From: Castanea sativa
Taxonomy: Eukaryota > Streptophyta > Magnoliopsida > Fagales > Fagaceae
Assembly (NCBI RefSeq): GCF_040712315.1
Contig: NC_134015.1
Location: 7,095,945-7,159,944, forward strand
Direction: 5' to 3'
Length of the DNA: 64,000 bases
Below, one piece after another: positions 45,466 to 56,417 of this stretch. The stretch's first letter is position 1. Each line of letters opens with the position of its first letter. The notes below the pieces were generated by a model, which did not search any database, was not told the DNA's origin, and was given only the letters and a program-made list of their open reading frames with translations. The translations under genes and the position numbers were made by a program.

Positions 45466-46019
45466 GTAATAATTGCTTCCCGTATTCTTAAGTTTGACTG
45501 GTTGCTAATGTCTATAAATATATAATTTTTCTTTGCTAACTATATAATATAATAAAATCGTTTCGATCCTAACAATTACAATAATGTTATGAGACTGTGA
45601 TGAGTGTAATATACATTTTAAAATCAGTGATATATGTTTTGTATTTGTATCAATGCTTCAATGAAACAATTAAAGTGAACATGAGAGGTCAACAACAGAT
45701 GTTAAATACTTCCCCTATATATGTGTGTGTGTGTTTCTCAAAAAAAAAAACAAAAAAACAACAACAACAACAGATGTTAAATGTGATATATGTTTTGTTA
45801 TTAACTTATTTCACAATATTATCATACAATTCTTTCCCTTATTGGGAGAGCTTTTTCTTTTCTTTTTTTCTTCCAACTGACAAGCAGAATCAATTTCTTG
45901 TGGTACTAGCATTATTAATTAAACAATTGACATAATTTTAGATAATTATGTCAATAGGTACACGTTCGTTATCAAATTTATATTATTGTTTGTTTTATCA
46001 ATACTCAATAAGTACTAAT
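45466..46019. other. CACTA interior, nothing recognised
   Basis: AT-rich, with short TG and CAA runs near 45721-45775. No coding signal. Confidence 0.45.
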
Positions 46020-46400
46020 GCTGGAAAAAAGAGGGGTCGAGGAAAGGCTAAAGGCATCAATGCCGGAGATGGTGAAATAGAGGTTGAGATTTATGATGGC
46101 AAGTGAGTGACTTATTGCTATGTTGGTTTATTGAAATTAATTATGGTATCATAGCTATATGATATTGTTAACATGCTTGATTTCTATTTTTAGAATTATT
46201 ATACCAATAGCTACTCGAGAGATTACCATTCTTTTTCACAAAAACTTAATGGAGCTTGGACAATTTTTTTAGAATACCCAAATTCTGAGCTAGAGACTTT
46301 ATATGCTCGATACAAAGCTCAACGCTTTATGCCTCCATAAGCAGTCTGTAGGGATGTTGCACACTGTTTTAAATACAAAGCTGTGAATAGCAAACTTGAC
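46020..46400 (+). pseudogene. Possible remnant of the CACTA-encoded transposase-associated protein
   Basis: Broken frames read KKRGRGKAKGINAGDGEIEV then IIIPIATREITILFHKNLME, in a setting with intron-like borders (GGCAAGTGAG and a TTTTAG acceptor). The pattern RGRxKG...G.IEVEI...P...TRE resembles the plant transposase family found in En/Spm elements (Pfam Transposase_24, from memory). Similarity is weak, so it may be another gene scrap. Confidence 0.3.
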
Positions 46401-46900
46401 TTCTTAACTAGTCTCAGAACCTCTTTACTGAAAAGGTAAGTTCTAATACAGCTTTTCTTGCTTATAGCTTATCTGAGACCTAAGGAGTTTACTGTTGTTT
46501 ATGATATATTATTATTTGATTAGATTTGATATGGTATATGTGTACTTATTTATTGAAGCATTGATGCAAATACAAATTCACTTTAATTGTTTCATTTTAA
46601 CTCATGTTTAATGTTTTTTTTTTAGGATGGTACTAGCAGAGATGAAGAGGACAACTCAAACAATAACATAAAGGTTGAAATTTAAACAATAACATAATTC
46701 TAGTTGTTTAAGTTTAAAACAAGGTTTAAATTTAAGATTTCTTTGTATACTTTATATTTTAAAGTTTGAACTTATATGAATTTTTATCTTTCAATGGATC
46801 AATTTTTAGTAATTATTGGACTAATTTAACATGTTAGTTAAACAAAAATGATATAAATAAATTAAAAATAAATAAATAATAAAATATTTCAAAAATTATA
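46401..46900. other. CACTA interior, nothing recognised
   Basis: AT-rich, no gene seen. Confidence 0.45.
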
Positions 46901-47705
46901 TAAAATATTACCATTGATGACATAAAAATTTGGTCATAAATAACTTTATAGTGATGACAAAGTTCCTCACAATTAATAGAATAGCGACACTCCTTAATGT
47001 CGTCACTATTATTCTTAATTATTTGCGAGGGTGTTAAAATCCTTTGCAAATAAATTTTAGCGACGTTATTATTTGTCTCGTCGATAATTTGAAATTTGCA
47101 AATAACTAATTGTGAAGGTATAAAGGTTCTCACAAATATTTATTAACAACGACTGCTTTCTCTCGCTAAAAATAAGTTGCGAAGGGTTAAAAGCCCTCAC
47201 AAATAAATTTTAGCGATGACATTATTTGTCACTATTGCGAGAGTATAAAAGTCCTCACAAATAGTTATTAACGACGACTGCTTTTTCTCGCTAAAAATAA
47301 GTTGCGAGAGGTTAAAAGCCCTTACAAATAAATTTTAGCGATGTTATTATTTGTCACTAAAAAGTATGTCGTTAATTTGGAATTTACAAATAACTAATTG
47401 CGAGGATATAAAGGTCATCACAAATAGTTGTTAACGACGATTGTTTTCCCTTGCTAAAAATAAATCGTTGACTTTTCTCGTCGTTTGGTAATATATTTGT
47501 GAGGGCAAATTTGTTCAGTAGCGACAGTGGATTGCCCTCGTAAATTATTTATTTGCGAAGATATGGTCGCAAAATCTCTTCTAGCAACAAGAGCAAATAC
47601 GACAGCCTTCAAGGGCCATATGCCCTTGCTAATAACCTTTTGCGACGATATTTGAATTTTTGCGAGGGTATTCTATTCTCGCTAGTAGACTTTTTTTTTG
47701 TAGTG
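46901..47705. repeat. Right subterminal repeat region of the CACTA element
   Basis: Modules containing TTGCGAGGG, TAAAAGCCCTCACAAATAAA and TTTTAGCGACG recur about every 110-120 bp up to the terminal TGTAGTG. The words match those of the left end in inverted sense. Confidence 0.75.
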
Positions 47706-48195
47706 GATGGAGTAGTAAGCAAAAATGCATAAAATTTTTAAAAAATGATGTTGAAACAAATAACACAAAGTTTTATTAGTTAGGCAGAAGTAAACAATGT
47801 TGTTTTATTTATTAGTTTTTGTGGGAAGGAATAAGAGACAAAATGTTGCGTCTCTAATTTAGTTTGTGTTGTATATATAATATAGGTATATATAAGATAA
47901 GTTGTAATATATATGCCAAAATGTGCCTATTGAAAGGTCATAACCCTTCAAATTTGATATACCAAAAGGTGAGGTCATAACCCTTAATATGGGATATACC
48001 AAAACGTGCCTATTAACCCAAGAAGTGTCTATTAAATAAAAATGTGCCTATTGATTGAAAACGTGCCTATTGAAAAATGAAAAAACACAATTGTTTAGTA
48101 AATGTATACATGACATTAATTATGTAATCACGTGGCGCAATGAGTGGTTAACAAAAAGTCACACATTTCGCTTTTATATTATATATAGATATAGA

Positions 48196-48610
48196 TGTGT
48201 TATATATTTCTTTATCTTTTTTTTTATACAACTAAACATTTTAAAGTTTTAGTTCAAAAAAGAAATCTTTTTAAAGTTTCAAATTAATTGTTCAAATTTC
48301 TCATTCTTTTAAGAATATTATTACTACGATAATCAAATTTTATCACAAATTTATAATAATTGCTATTACTAAAATAATTGATAGGCACATTTAAATACAT
48401 AGCCATGTAGATTGTATTTTGATATAAACTCAAATTCTTTCTTACATAGTATCTAAGAATTAACTCAAACCAAAATTATAAGAGGGAGAGAAAGTAAATA
48501 TGAAGAGAAACTCACAAGACACAACACCAAATTGTATCAACCTGATACAAATATATAATAAACACAAAAAATCATCAATCTGAAGTAGAGTTGCAAGAAA
48601 GAATAATAAT
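48196..48610 (-). mobile_element. Helitron family B fragment
   Basis: It matches about 53490-53880, for example CATTTAAATACATA and ATTGTATTTTGATATAAA. The 3' terminal part is missing where Helitron A begins. Confidence 0.5.
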
Positions 48611-48614
48611 AATA

Positions 48615-48616
<2 letters not shown>

Positions 48617-48671
<55 letters not shown>
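48617..48671. repeat. GA microsatellite
   Basis: About 27 GA units. It gives a false Ser-Leu frame on the minus strand. Confidence 0.95.
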
Positions 48672-48674
<3 letters not shown>

Positions 48675-49218
48675 CCACTAAAAGTGGGGGGGAATATTGA
48701 AGTGTAATTTCAAGGTGATCAAAATTTAATAAGGAGAAAATAATTAAAAATAAGAGAACAAAATGTTAGAAATATGTGGATGATGTAGCAGCAAACGTTA
48801 CTAGTGTTTAGTCACTAGTGCACCATCCTTTTGGGCTCCTTTCTTTTATTGAGACTCTGTATTAAATTCTCCTTTTTTTTTTCAATTCTATAATGTCTAC
48901 GCTACGGGTACGTTGCATTAGACCTAAGAATTAACATGCATACTATTGCAGCTAATATTGATTGTGTTAGGGCCTTAAGAAGGATGCATTGCTTGTGCAA
49001 TGAGTCTATGAAAAAAATATATGAAATAAGATAATACTAAGACGTATGGTATCATTTATAAACTATTTCTTGGTACAAACTAGTAGATGTTATTGATACT
49101 TTATAGAGTATGGAAATTTTATAGGTTGGCAATCTTTGTGCGTTCAGGGCAACACAAAGGTAGATGTGCACCAACTTGATAGTTGGAAAATTTATTTGTG
49201 CCAACATTGAATCAAGGC

Positions 49219-50321
49219 CTAGAGGTGATTGGTAATGGCTAACACATTGCTGCTTAGTTGAGTAAATGTGGTACTCGAAGAAGCTATTGGAGACTTGACG
49301 GATTGATCTTGGAAACCTTGCTCACATGAGGCTGCATTGTTCATGGCAGCTGAGACCCATGTCTTAACATCATTATATTTCTTAGATCCCAAGGCAGCAG
49401 TCGAGGATTGAATTTGATCAATTGCATCTCCATAGTTCTCAGCGCAATTGGTTAGGGCTTGCTTCAAGCCCTTGTCCTTTGCTGAACCTTGCAGTTTGGT
49501 GACTTCGGCATTTACTACTCGAGGTTTAGCCCTTGTATATTTTAGTGCAACTTTGCAATGGCGATTCCAGGATTATTTTCTAAGGGGTTCAATAAAAAAC
49601 ATAAATTATACAAAATTTTAAATAAAAGATAAATTAAATATATTGACATCAAAAACAAAAAAACAAAAACAAAAAGCCTTTTATGTTATTTTGTATTTTG
49701 AAATTGTTGCTTGATATCTTCATTATCAATCCTACTACCTACATTTGTTTCAATGTACGTAGTCAAGCAATCATTCATCCACTAATTTCTCTTTTTTTTT
49801 TAAAAAAAAATTTCTTAAGATCTAAATGAGCTTTTCCTAAGGTTTAAAATTAGAAAATTTTACTTCCGTTTTTGGGCTAATTAAAAAATTTTCCTAGATT
49901 TTAGATTAAATTGATTTGTTATTGAGATTTTTCTTTGTGTTTAAAAAGGTTAAGATATTGTTAAGATGATTATATTTAAGTTTATTTCAGTTGGACTTAA
50001 GGTTAGGATGTTCAAATTTTTATTTAAAGTGTCAAAATAGGAAAAATAAAATAAAAAAATATTATAATAATTTTTTTCTTGGGTGCAATTCAGGGGTGTT
50101 CATTTGAACTTCCTGGGCTCCAAGTGAAGCTATCCTGCAACTTTGGCTATAGTCTGGAGATCTTTTGCTGATTTGTCCTTAGAGTCCGATTGAAGAGTGC
50201 TTAGGCACAGTGACTTCTACGAAGTGTAACCACAAGCTTGATCAATCAAGTTCTGGCAAAAAATTTGGGCTGGAAAGACAGTCAAAAGAAGCACAAAGAC
50301 GAGGGTTGAAATGGGATTCAT
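49219..50321 (-). pseudogene. Inhibitor-domain gene copy 2, disrupted
   Basis: The gene matches copy 1 from MNPIS (ATG at 50319-50321) to ITNHL-stop at 49219. Two lesions are visible. A TAG replaces a codon after ACGYTS (near 50220), and a 580-bp insertion (49556-50135) splits the frame with a 10-bp duplication. The C-terminal 82 residues differ from copy 1 at only about six positions and keep the last two Cys. No functional product is expected. Confidence 0.92.
49546..50145. mobile_element. Non-autonomous insertion in inhibitor copy 2 (580 bp)
   Basis: TGCAACTTTG at 49546-49555 is repeated at 50136-50145, and copy 1 has it once. The insert starts CAATGGCGATTCCAGGATTA and ends TTCCTGGGCTCCAAGTGAAG then CTATCC. 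A short inverted CCAGG...CCTGG near the ends and the 9-10 bp duplication suggest a Mutator-type MITE. Long terminal repeats are not convincing, so the class is tentative. Confidence 0.65.
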
Positions 50322-50600
50322 GTTTTCACTATAATGCTTTCTTTTCAGATAAATTTTATGTTTTTAAATAGGTATAGTCAATGTAGATATAGTACTTTTT
50401 CTTTTTCCTTTTTCTTTTTTTTGTGTTTTTGAGAAACTTGTAGCTATTGGACTATGGTTATATAGAAAAAAAGTTGGGATGTGATCGGTTCTAAGTTCAA
50501 CTACTTATTTTGAAAGTTGATCTATAAAAAGCAAGTGGGATATTTTAGTGCAGGATGGAATTACATATGCCTACACAATCACACTGTTTAACCGGTCTCT

Positions 50601-50606
50601 TTGACC
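50601..50606 (+). promoter_or_regulatory. Conserved W-box-like motif upstream of inhibitor copy 2
   Basis: TTGACC within AACCGGTCTCTTTGACCTTA. See the motif at 27023. Confidence 0.3.
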
Positions 50607-50664
50607 TTACAGTGGTTATATATTATGAGTTGGCTGAATAAAAAGAAACGCCAACCCAAAACAT

Positions 50665-50686
50665 GATGATGATGATGATGATGATG

Positions 50687-50722
<36 letters not shown>
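50665..50722. repeat. ATG/ATT microsatellite, empty site of the copy-1 Helitron
   Basis: Trinucleotide runs of GATGAT then TTATTA stand where copy 1 carries the 3.1 kb Helitron. The flanks on both sides match copy 1. Confidence 0.88.
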
Positions 50723-51644
50723 TATGAACAAATATTCTGTGAATATAATATATGGGTCATACTAACGTGTATAATGTAAATCACTTTATAAAACTTTTTA
50801 TGGAAAAATAAAAAAGTGATCTATGTTTTTGTTAGTTTTTTCAATTTTCTATAAAAAGTTTCCTAAAATAGATAGTAATGTGTGCCCTAAGGACATAAAT
50901 TAACTAGACCCATGATGGGTTTTATATATATATTGTGGTGGTGTTTTCCTAACAACCCTAGGTTGATTGGGCTTAAGCCCCCAATTTATTTATATTTTTA
51001 GTTGGGTTTAGTCCACAATGGGATATCCCTAAAGTGATTTATGCTATGACGGACAACACCCAGTTCTATTTTAATATCGGGCTACTTCAAATCAGTCCTA
51101 GCTAAAAAAGCTTTCAAGCAGCTGAGTTTCCTATTTGAAATCCAAGCAAGACTTCTCTAATCCCAAGACCGTGTTCTCACTTTTCTCTCGTATATCCTTC
51201 TTCTAATTTTTGTTCCAACCCCTTATTTGGTTTTTCTTCCTCCTTTTATAACATCCTCTTAGTGGAGCCCTTATGATGGCAATATATTCCACAAGTGTGT
51301 GGGCCCTACTACCCTTAGGGCTTAAGTGGTTCTTTGTGTCTACAGTACTATTCATACTTGTCAAATCATTTATCAAAGGTGGGGCTTGAATTCTAACATT
51401 GAGAAGATCATTTGGTAACTTGTGCTTGATGCCAATTTTGTGCTCAACAATATGTTCGTCCCCATATTAACACATGTCCTTGATGAGGCTGGTTATCATC
51501 AGTGGGACCTTCCAAGGTGAGGCATCTCTGACCATGTTTCACTGGGCTAAAGTGGAAGACAACACGACCAATTGGATTCAAAGGGCTAGGCCCAAATTAG
51601 GGGTGGCCTTTCTTTTTACCCTCACTACATACATTCCTACATAC

Positions 51645-51690
<46 letters not shown>

Positions 51691-52555
51691 CTAATAACAA
51701 GATTCTCTGTTTAGGTTTCATTATTTTGCGTAATAAAATATCCTCACACAAATTCTTAAATTTCTAAAATGCTCCAACCTTTTATATATATGTTTTCTTT
51801 AGAATCCTTTTGTAAAATGTATGCAAGTATAAAATGGTTTTTTTGGATTGTTAATTTTGGTTTTAAAAGGAATTAAGAGTGCAATCCCGAGGACACAATT
51901 GTCATTTTGATACATAAGCCCCTCTTCTTCTATAGGACTTTTCGAGATTAGGTTTTAAGCACTTTGTTCTGCCTCTTTGCTCTTTGTTGTCTATGAGCCA
52001 CCACGCCAATATTCCATGGTTTTTGCTTTCTATGTTCTTTATTTTCATTTGGGTATCCTTATTTTGAGTCTTTTTCTCTTTCTGGGGTTTAAATTTCTCG
52101 CACATAGTTCTTCTTGGCAACCCCTTTTCCAAGGAAATGGTTTCGAGGATTTTATTTGTGTGTATATTGAATTTAAAGAAATCCTCTCTGCTTGAACTTT
52201 CTCCTTCTCAATGTCCATGGACATATGCTCCAATGTTATTGGATTACATTTTTCTTTCAAACCCATTTAGGAATTGCCTTTATGTTGTACAACATTTAAT
52301 GGGTGTTTGTTTCTTGGTCTAAGACATTCTTATTGACAATTAGAAAATCATAAGGATATTTAGAATACAGATATGTATTTATAAGAAATTATATTTTATA
52401 GAAGTGTGAGTTATGATTCTCTAACATGTACATATATATGAAAACCCATATAAAAGAGGAACATTTCATATACAAGATACCATGAAATATAATACCCGTT
52501 AGCTAACCAAAAAGAACAATACTCAGTTGTTTTTCAAAATGATTGATTTATTGGG
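50723..52555. other. Duplicated non-coding segment, copy 2
   Basis: It matches 30235-33180 without the insertions. It includes the LTR-like piece (50900-51600), a CATA/TA microsatellite (51637-51687) and the single TAA of the Tourist empty site near 51870. No gene is called. Confidence 0.5.
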
Positions 52556-52690
52556 GAACTCGCTTTTGGCCAATATGTTCTTTAGATTGAGGAATGCCAA
52601 GAGCCCTGTACTACTAGTCAGCATCTCTTGATTCTTCTAATGGATCTATCAATGGTTGAAATTCCTTATCTCCAATTAGCAAGTCAAAAA
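52556..52690 (-). pseudogene. Terminal exon of an unidentified gene, copy 2, with stop
   Basis: The frame DLLIGDKEFQPLIDPLEESR continues to DAD and is stopped by TAG where copy 1 has CAG. The remaining codons (ALGIPQ-like) are still readable beyond with changes. Confidence 0.45.
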
Positions 52691-52725
52691 ATATAAAAAT
52701 AAAAAACGATTGAGAAGTAAAAAAA

Positions 52726-52750
52726 TAATAATAATAATAATAATAATAAG

Positions 52751-52808
<58 letters not shown>

Positions 52809-52810
52809 AT
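52726..52810. repeat. AAT and AATA microsatellites
   Basis: Adjacent runs of trinucleotide AAT and tetranucleotide AATA units. They give false poly-Tyr frames. Confidence 0.95.
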
Positions 52811-52845
52811 GAATAAAAAGATGATAGAGAGATGCCCTATTAAGC

Positions 52846-53220
52846 AAAAAGATTGGTTGACATATTTTAATATTTCTAATTTGATAATTGCAACATTAAA
52901 GGTAATCTCTTATCTTCAGTTATCGAATTATTTTGAAATAAAAATAAATAATAATTGGGGGATGTTGTATTATTCATTTTCAAGTTAGTGATTAACTCCA
53001 CAGTGTATAATGTTAAGCAAATGTTAGATAATGAACATGGCTTCTTCATTTTCAAGTTAGTGATTAACTCCACAATTTTATAATGTTATGCAAATGTTAG
53101 AATTTTTTTTTAAAAGATTATTATTGATAGGAGCAAACGTTAGATATCGAACACGAGTTTTGTGCATAATGAGGTTCGATTTGTAAAAACCTGTGAAAGT
53201 GTTTGACAAATTAGATTAAA
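52846..53220. repeat. Intergenic with a 72-bp tandem duplication
   Basis: CATTTTCAAGTTAGTGATTA starts at 52975 and again at 53047, followed in both by ACTCCACA and GCAAATGTTAG. The rest is AT-rich with nothing recognised. Confidence 0.7.
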
Positions 53221-53875
53221 CTAGTCACAAACTCATGCGATGTATGCGAATATATTTTATTTTGTAATGTGATATAAAATATAATTTATTCTCGAAAATT
53301 TATGTAAGATAATTTGTTTTCCTTAAGAATTAAACTATTTCTAATAGTATTTTCCATCTCTCAATCTCTACAAATAGTCAAATATTTTCATTTATTATTT
53401 TGGTTTTCTTTCATAAACTTGGGCGTGTTTGACTGTTATTATTCTTTTTTGAAGTGATCTATATTCTTTAAACTTTTTTTTATAATCTGTTATATTTTTC
53501 TTTATCTATTTATTTATAATATTATACTTTATAAAGTTTCGGTTCTAAAAATAAATAAAATAAAAACTTTTAAAAGTTTCAAATTAATTATTCAAATTTC
53601 TCATTCTCTTAAGAATATTATTATTAGGATAATCAAATCTTATTACAAATTTATAATAATTGCTATTACTAAAATAATTGATGGGCACATTTAAATACAT
53701 AAACATGTAAATTGTATTTTGATATAAAAGAATTAACTCAAACCAAAATATTAATAGGGAGAGAAAGCACATGTGATGGGAAACTCAAAAACACACCACC
53801 AAAATGTATCGACCTAATGTAGAGATACAAAAAAAACAAAAATTAATCAATCTAGAGTAGAGTTGCAAGGAAGAA

Positions 53876-53928
<53 letters not shown>

Positions 53929-54833
53929 TCACCTTTTTTAGGAGAGAATGTAAGAAAAATAGCAAATTTATATAAAAGAAGATAAAAAAAAAAAAAGGTA
54001 TAGTTGTAATTTGTAAACACCAAATTATCCAAGTTATGCTACTTAATAGAATAACATTATATAATGTCATGGATAACATCTAACAATCAAAAAAATAAAA
54101 AGAAAAAATATTACAAATTAAAACACAACCAAATTGCAATTCAAAGTAGAGTTCAACACAAAAATTCATCAACCTAAATTAGTGATACAATAAAGAATTA
54201 AAAAAAATTCTAGAGAGAGAGTGACAAAGAAAGAGAGAGAGTATTCGCCCTTTTGTGTGAGTAAAATATGGATTGAACGGAAGAGAGAATAACAAAAGTT
54301 TATACTATCTCCATCCCAATTTGTTTGTCCTGTTTGAAAAGACAAACTTTTTAAGGGAACATCATTTATTGCCTTGTCTGCCTTATAAAAATGTATAAGT
54401 TTCCAAACTACCCTTAAATAAATTTATCAAAAAATAGTTTTAAAAATAAAATAGGGGTATAATAGAAACATTAGTAAATTAATGACTTTTATTTTTAGAA
54501 ACAGGACAATATTTTTGGAACATCTCAAAATGGAATAGATGATAAACAAACTGTGACGGAGGGAGTAGTAAATAAATTGGGGAAAAGAAGAGTCAAAATA
54601 AAAGGAAGATGAATAAATGAAGGAATTGTAAATTTGTAATGTTGGGAAATAGAATAATGGGAAGATAAAAGGGTAAAAGTGGGGGGAATATTGAAGGAAG
54701 TGTAATTGTAATGTGAGAATTTAATAGGGTGAAAAATATTTAAAAAAGAGAGTGAATGTTGTAAATGAGCTGCTAATGTGGCTCAATAAAAAAGTAAAAA
54801 TACTAAGTTTTAACTTTTATATATATATATATG
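53221..54833 (-). mobile_element. Helitron family B element
   Basis: The minus-strand 3' end is ATCGCATGAGTTTGTGA then CTAG with T outside (53221), a degenerate hairpin. The interior matches fragments at 25610, 48196 and 63100. The 5' end near 54833 (TA run, then AAAAGTTAAAA) is not precisely set. It contains a GA run (53881-53925) and a Stowaway MITE. Confidence 0.5.
54305..54565. mobile_element. Stowaway MITE (Tc1/mariner type)
   Basis: The right end GACGGAGGGAG is the inverse of the canonical CTCCCTCCGTC. The left end CTATCTCCATCCC is a decayed form of the same. TA dinucleotides flank both sides. Subterminal TTTGTTTGTCCTG and GATAAACAAACT are inverted as well. Length is 261 bp. Confidence 0.82.
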
Positions 54834-55769
54834 GTCATGAATTAAACTTGAAGCGAAATTGATCTAATTTGTACTAAATTTAGTTTATTATGTAGTTTGT
54901 CTATAGCTAGGTTGAAATTAATTTTTATATTGTTTTTTATATGCTTTTTAGAATGAAAAGCATCAAACATAGAACAAATTTTTTTAATTAAGAAAAACTA
55001 TCAAACCAAGAAAACTCACAATTCAATAGAATTTGATGACTTGTTAAACACCTCTTTGGCCACTAGTCTCAAATCCATTTCCACAGTGAATTTAATTGCA
55101 GCACTTATGCATTCTCTGTTTCATGTCTGATTTTTATTTCAAACCTTTATAAATAAAAAATAAAAAATAATTATTCCCGTCCTATGAATTTATTACATGG
55201 GAGGTGGTAGTTAGCATTACCCATCAATGTGAAACAATGTTCTGAGTCCGTCCTTTCCAAAGCAAAGAAAAAAAAAAAAAAAGGGATTCACATGATTTTG
55301 TAGCTTATACTTGGTACTACTGTCCTTACAATTAAAGTGGGTCATGCATAGTGTGGGTTTAAATTAGTGCAATTGGTAAATTCCTCTTATTGAATAAAAG
55401 ATCTAAGATGGAATCTTGTCAAAACCATAAAGAAATCTATTAATATGTTGACCTAATTGTAAGAGCAATTACCTAATTAGCATATAATACAATGTCAAAT
55501 ATTTTTGTATAAAAAAAAATAAAAAATATAAAGTGAAGAAGTAAAGGTTTTAGACCGCAAATCAGATCCATATCATTCTGGCTTAAGCTTATTTTCCTAC
55601 CATTCATTCAAGGTGGTTGAAGACAATTACTATGACAACTACAACCAATTAAGGAGAGAGAAGAGAGCAGAGTCATTAATTTCAATGTATTTACTAAAAA
55701 CCAAAATCGAATCTGTATGCCTATCATAATGTCAACTACAAGAATCAATTCCTTCATATAATTGTTATA
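54834..55769. other. Intergenic, nothing recognised
   Basis: AT-rich, with a poly-A run near 55265. No gene, repeat terminus or RNA gene is seen. Confidence 0.5.
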
Positions 55770-55930
55770 GTGGCTAGTCACTAGTGCACCAACCTTTTGG
55801 GCTCCTTTCTTTTATTGAGACTGCATTAAATTCTCCTTTTTGTTTTTTTCAATTCTATAATGTCTAAGCTAGAGGTACGTTGCATAAGACATAAGAAATA
55901 ACATGCATTCTATTGCAGCTAATATTGGTT

Positions 55931-56169
55931 GTGTTAGGGGAGTCCAAATCTTTTGTCCTACTTTTTCTGCTCCACTTTATACTCTACCAATAAAAACTTG
56001 CCACGTGTTCACCTAATTAATTAAATACTATCATTATTGACTTATTAATGCTACCATTATTAATTAATAGTAGTATTTAATTAATTAGATGAACACGTGG
56101 CAAGTTTTTATTGGTGGAGTATAGAGTGAAGCAGAAAAAGTGGGACAGAAGATTTGGACTCGTGTTAGG
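55931..56169. mobile_element. MITE with long inverted repeats, copy 1 (hAT-like)
   Basis: The element spans 55939-56161, with arms of about 90-100 bp (GAGTCCAAATCTT... inverted). GTGTTAGG is at 55931-55938 and 56162-56169. Both paralogous gene copies lack the insert, so the 8-bp duplication is firmly placed. Each arm carries CACGTG within GCCACGTGTT. Confidence 0.85.
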
Positions 56170-56417
56170 ACCTTAAGAAGCATGCATTGCTTGTGCTATG
56201 AGCCTATGAAAAAAAAAACATGAAATAAGATAATAATAAGATGTATTGAATTGTATCAATTATAAACCATTAGCTAGTACAAACTAGTAGATGTTACTGA
56301 TACTTTATAGAATATGGGACTTTTATTTAATTTTTTTGGTAATTAAAAACTTGGGCAACACGGAGATAGCTGAGCACCAACTTGTTTGTTGGAAATTTTA
56401 TTCATGTCAACATGGAA

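Larger units (their letters stand above)
38056..47705. mobile_element. CACTA (En/Spm) transposon, 9.65 kb, with captured host gene fragments (Pack-type)
   Basis: The left end is CACTGCAAGAAAAATG and the right end is TTTTTTTTTGTAGTG, the inverse of CACTACAAAAAA. The 3-bp duplication GAT is at 38053-38055 and 47706-47708. Subterminal regions at both ends are packed with short repeats of TTTGCGAGGG/ATTTGTGAGG type, typical of CACTA elements. The interior has no intact transposase. It holds three exons of an RNA exonuclease and a kinase fragment, an LTR-like piece and possibly a decayed transposase scrap at 46020-46400. Confidence 0.87.
37977..48195 (-). mobile_element. Helitron A (about 560 bp net) carrying a nested CACTA element
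   Basis: On the minus strand the 3' end is a hairpin CGTGCATCGCACG, then GGTTAGGTA and CTAG, with T outside. The 5' end is TCTATATATAATATAAAAGC near 48189, or six bases further at 48195, with A outside. Without the CACTA insertion the element is about 560 bp. It lies directly against the 5' end of a related copy at 37976, giving a head-to-tail pair. Confidence 0.6.
48610..52845. repeat. Segmental duplication, copy 2
   Basis: Partner of 25640-33371. It lacks the Helitron and the Tourist MITE of copy 1 and so gives their empty sites. It has its own insertion inside the inhibitor gene. Confidence 0.85.

Noticed and set aside
52614..52847. Frame with long Tyr and Ile/Phe runs
   Set aside because: It is a translation of AAT/AATA microsatellites. 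Only the last part (the exon-like piece) is meaningful and is listed separately.
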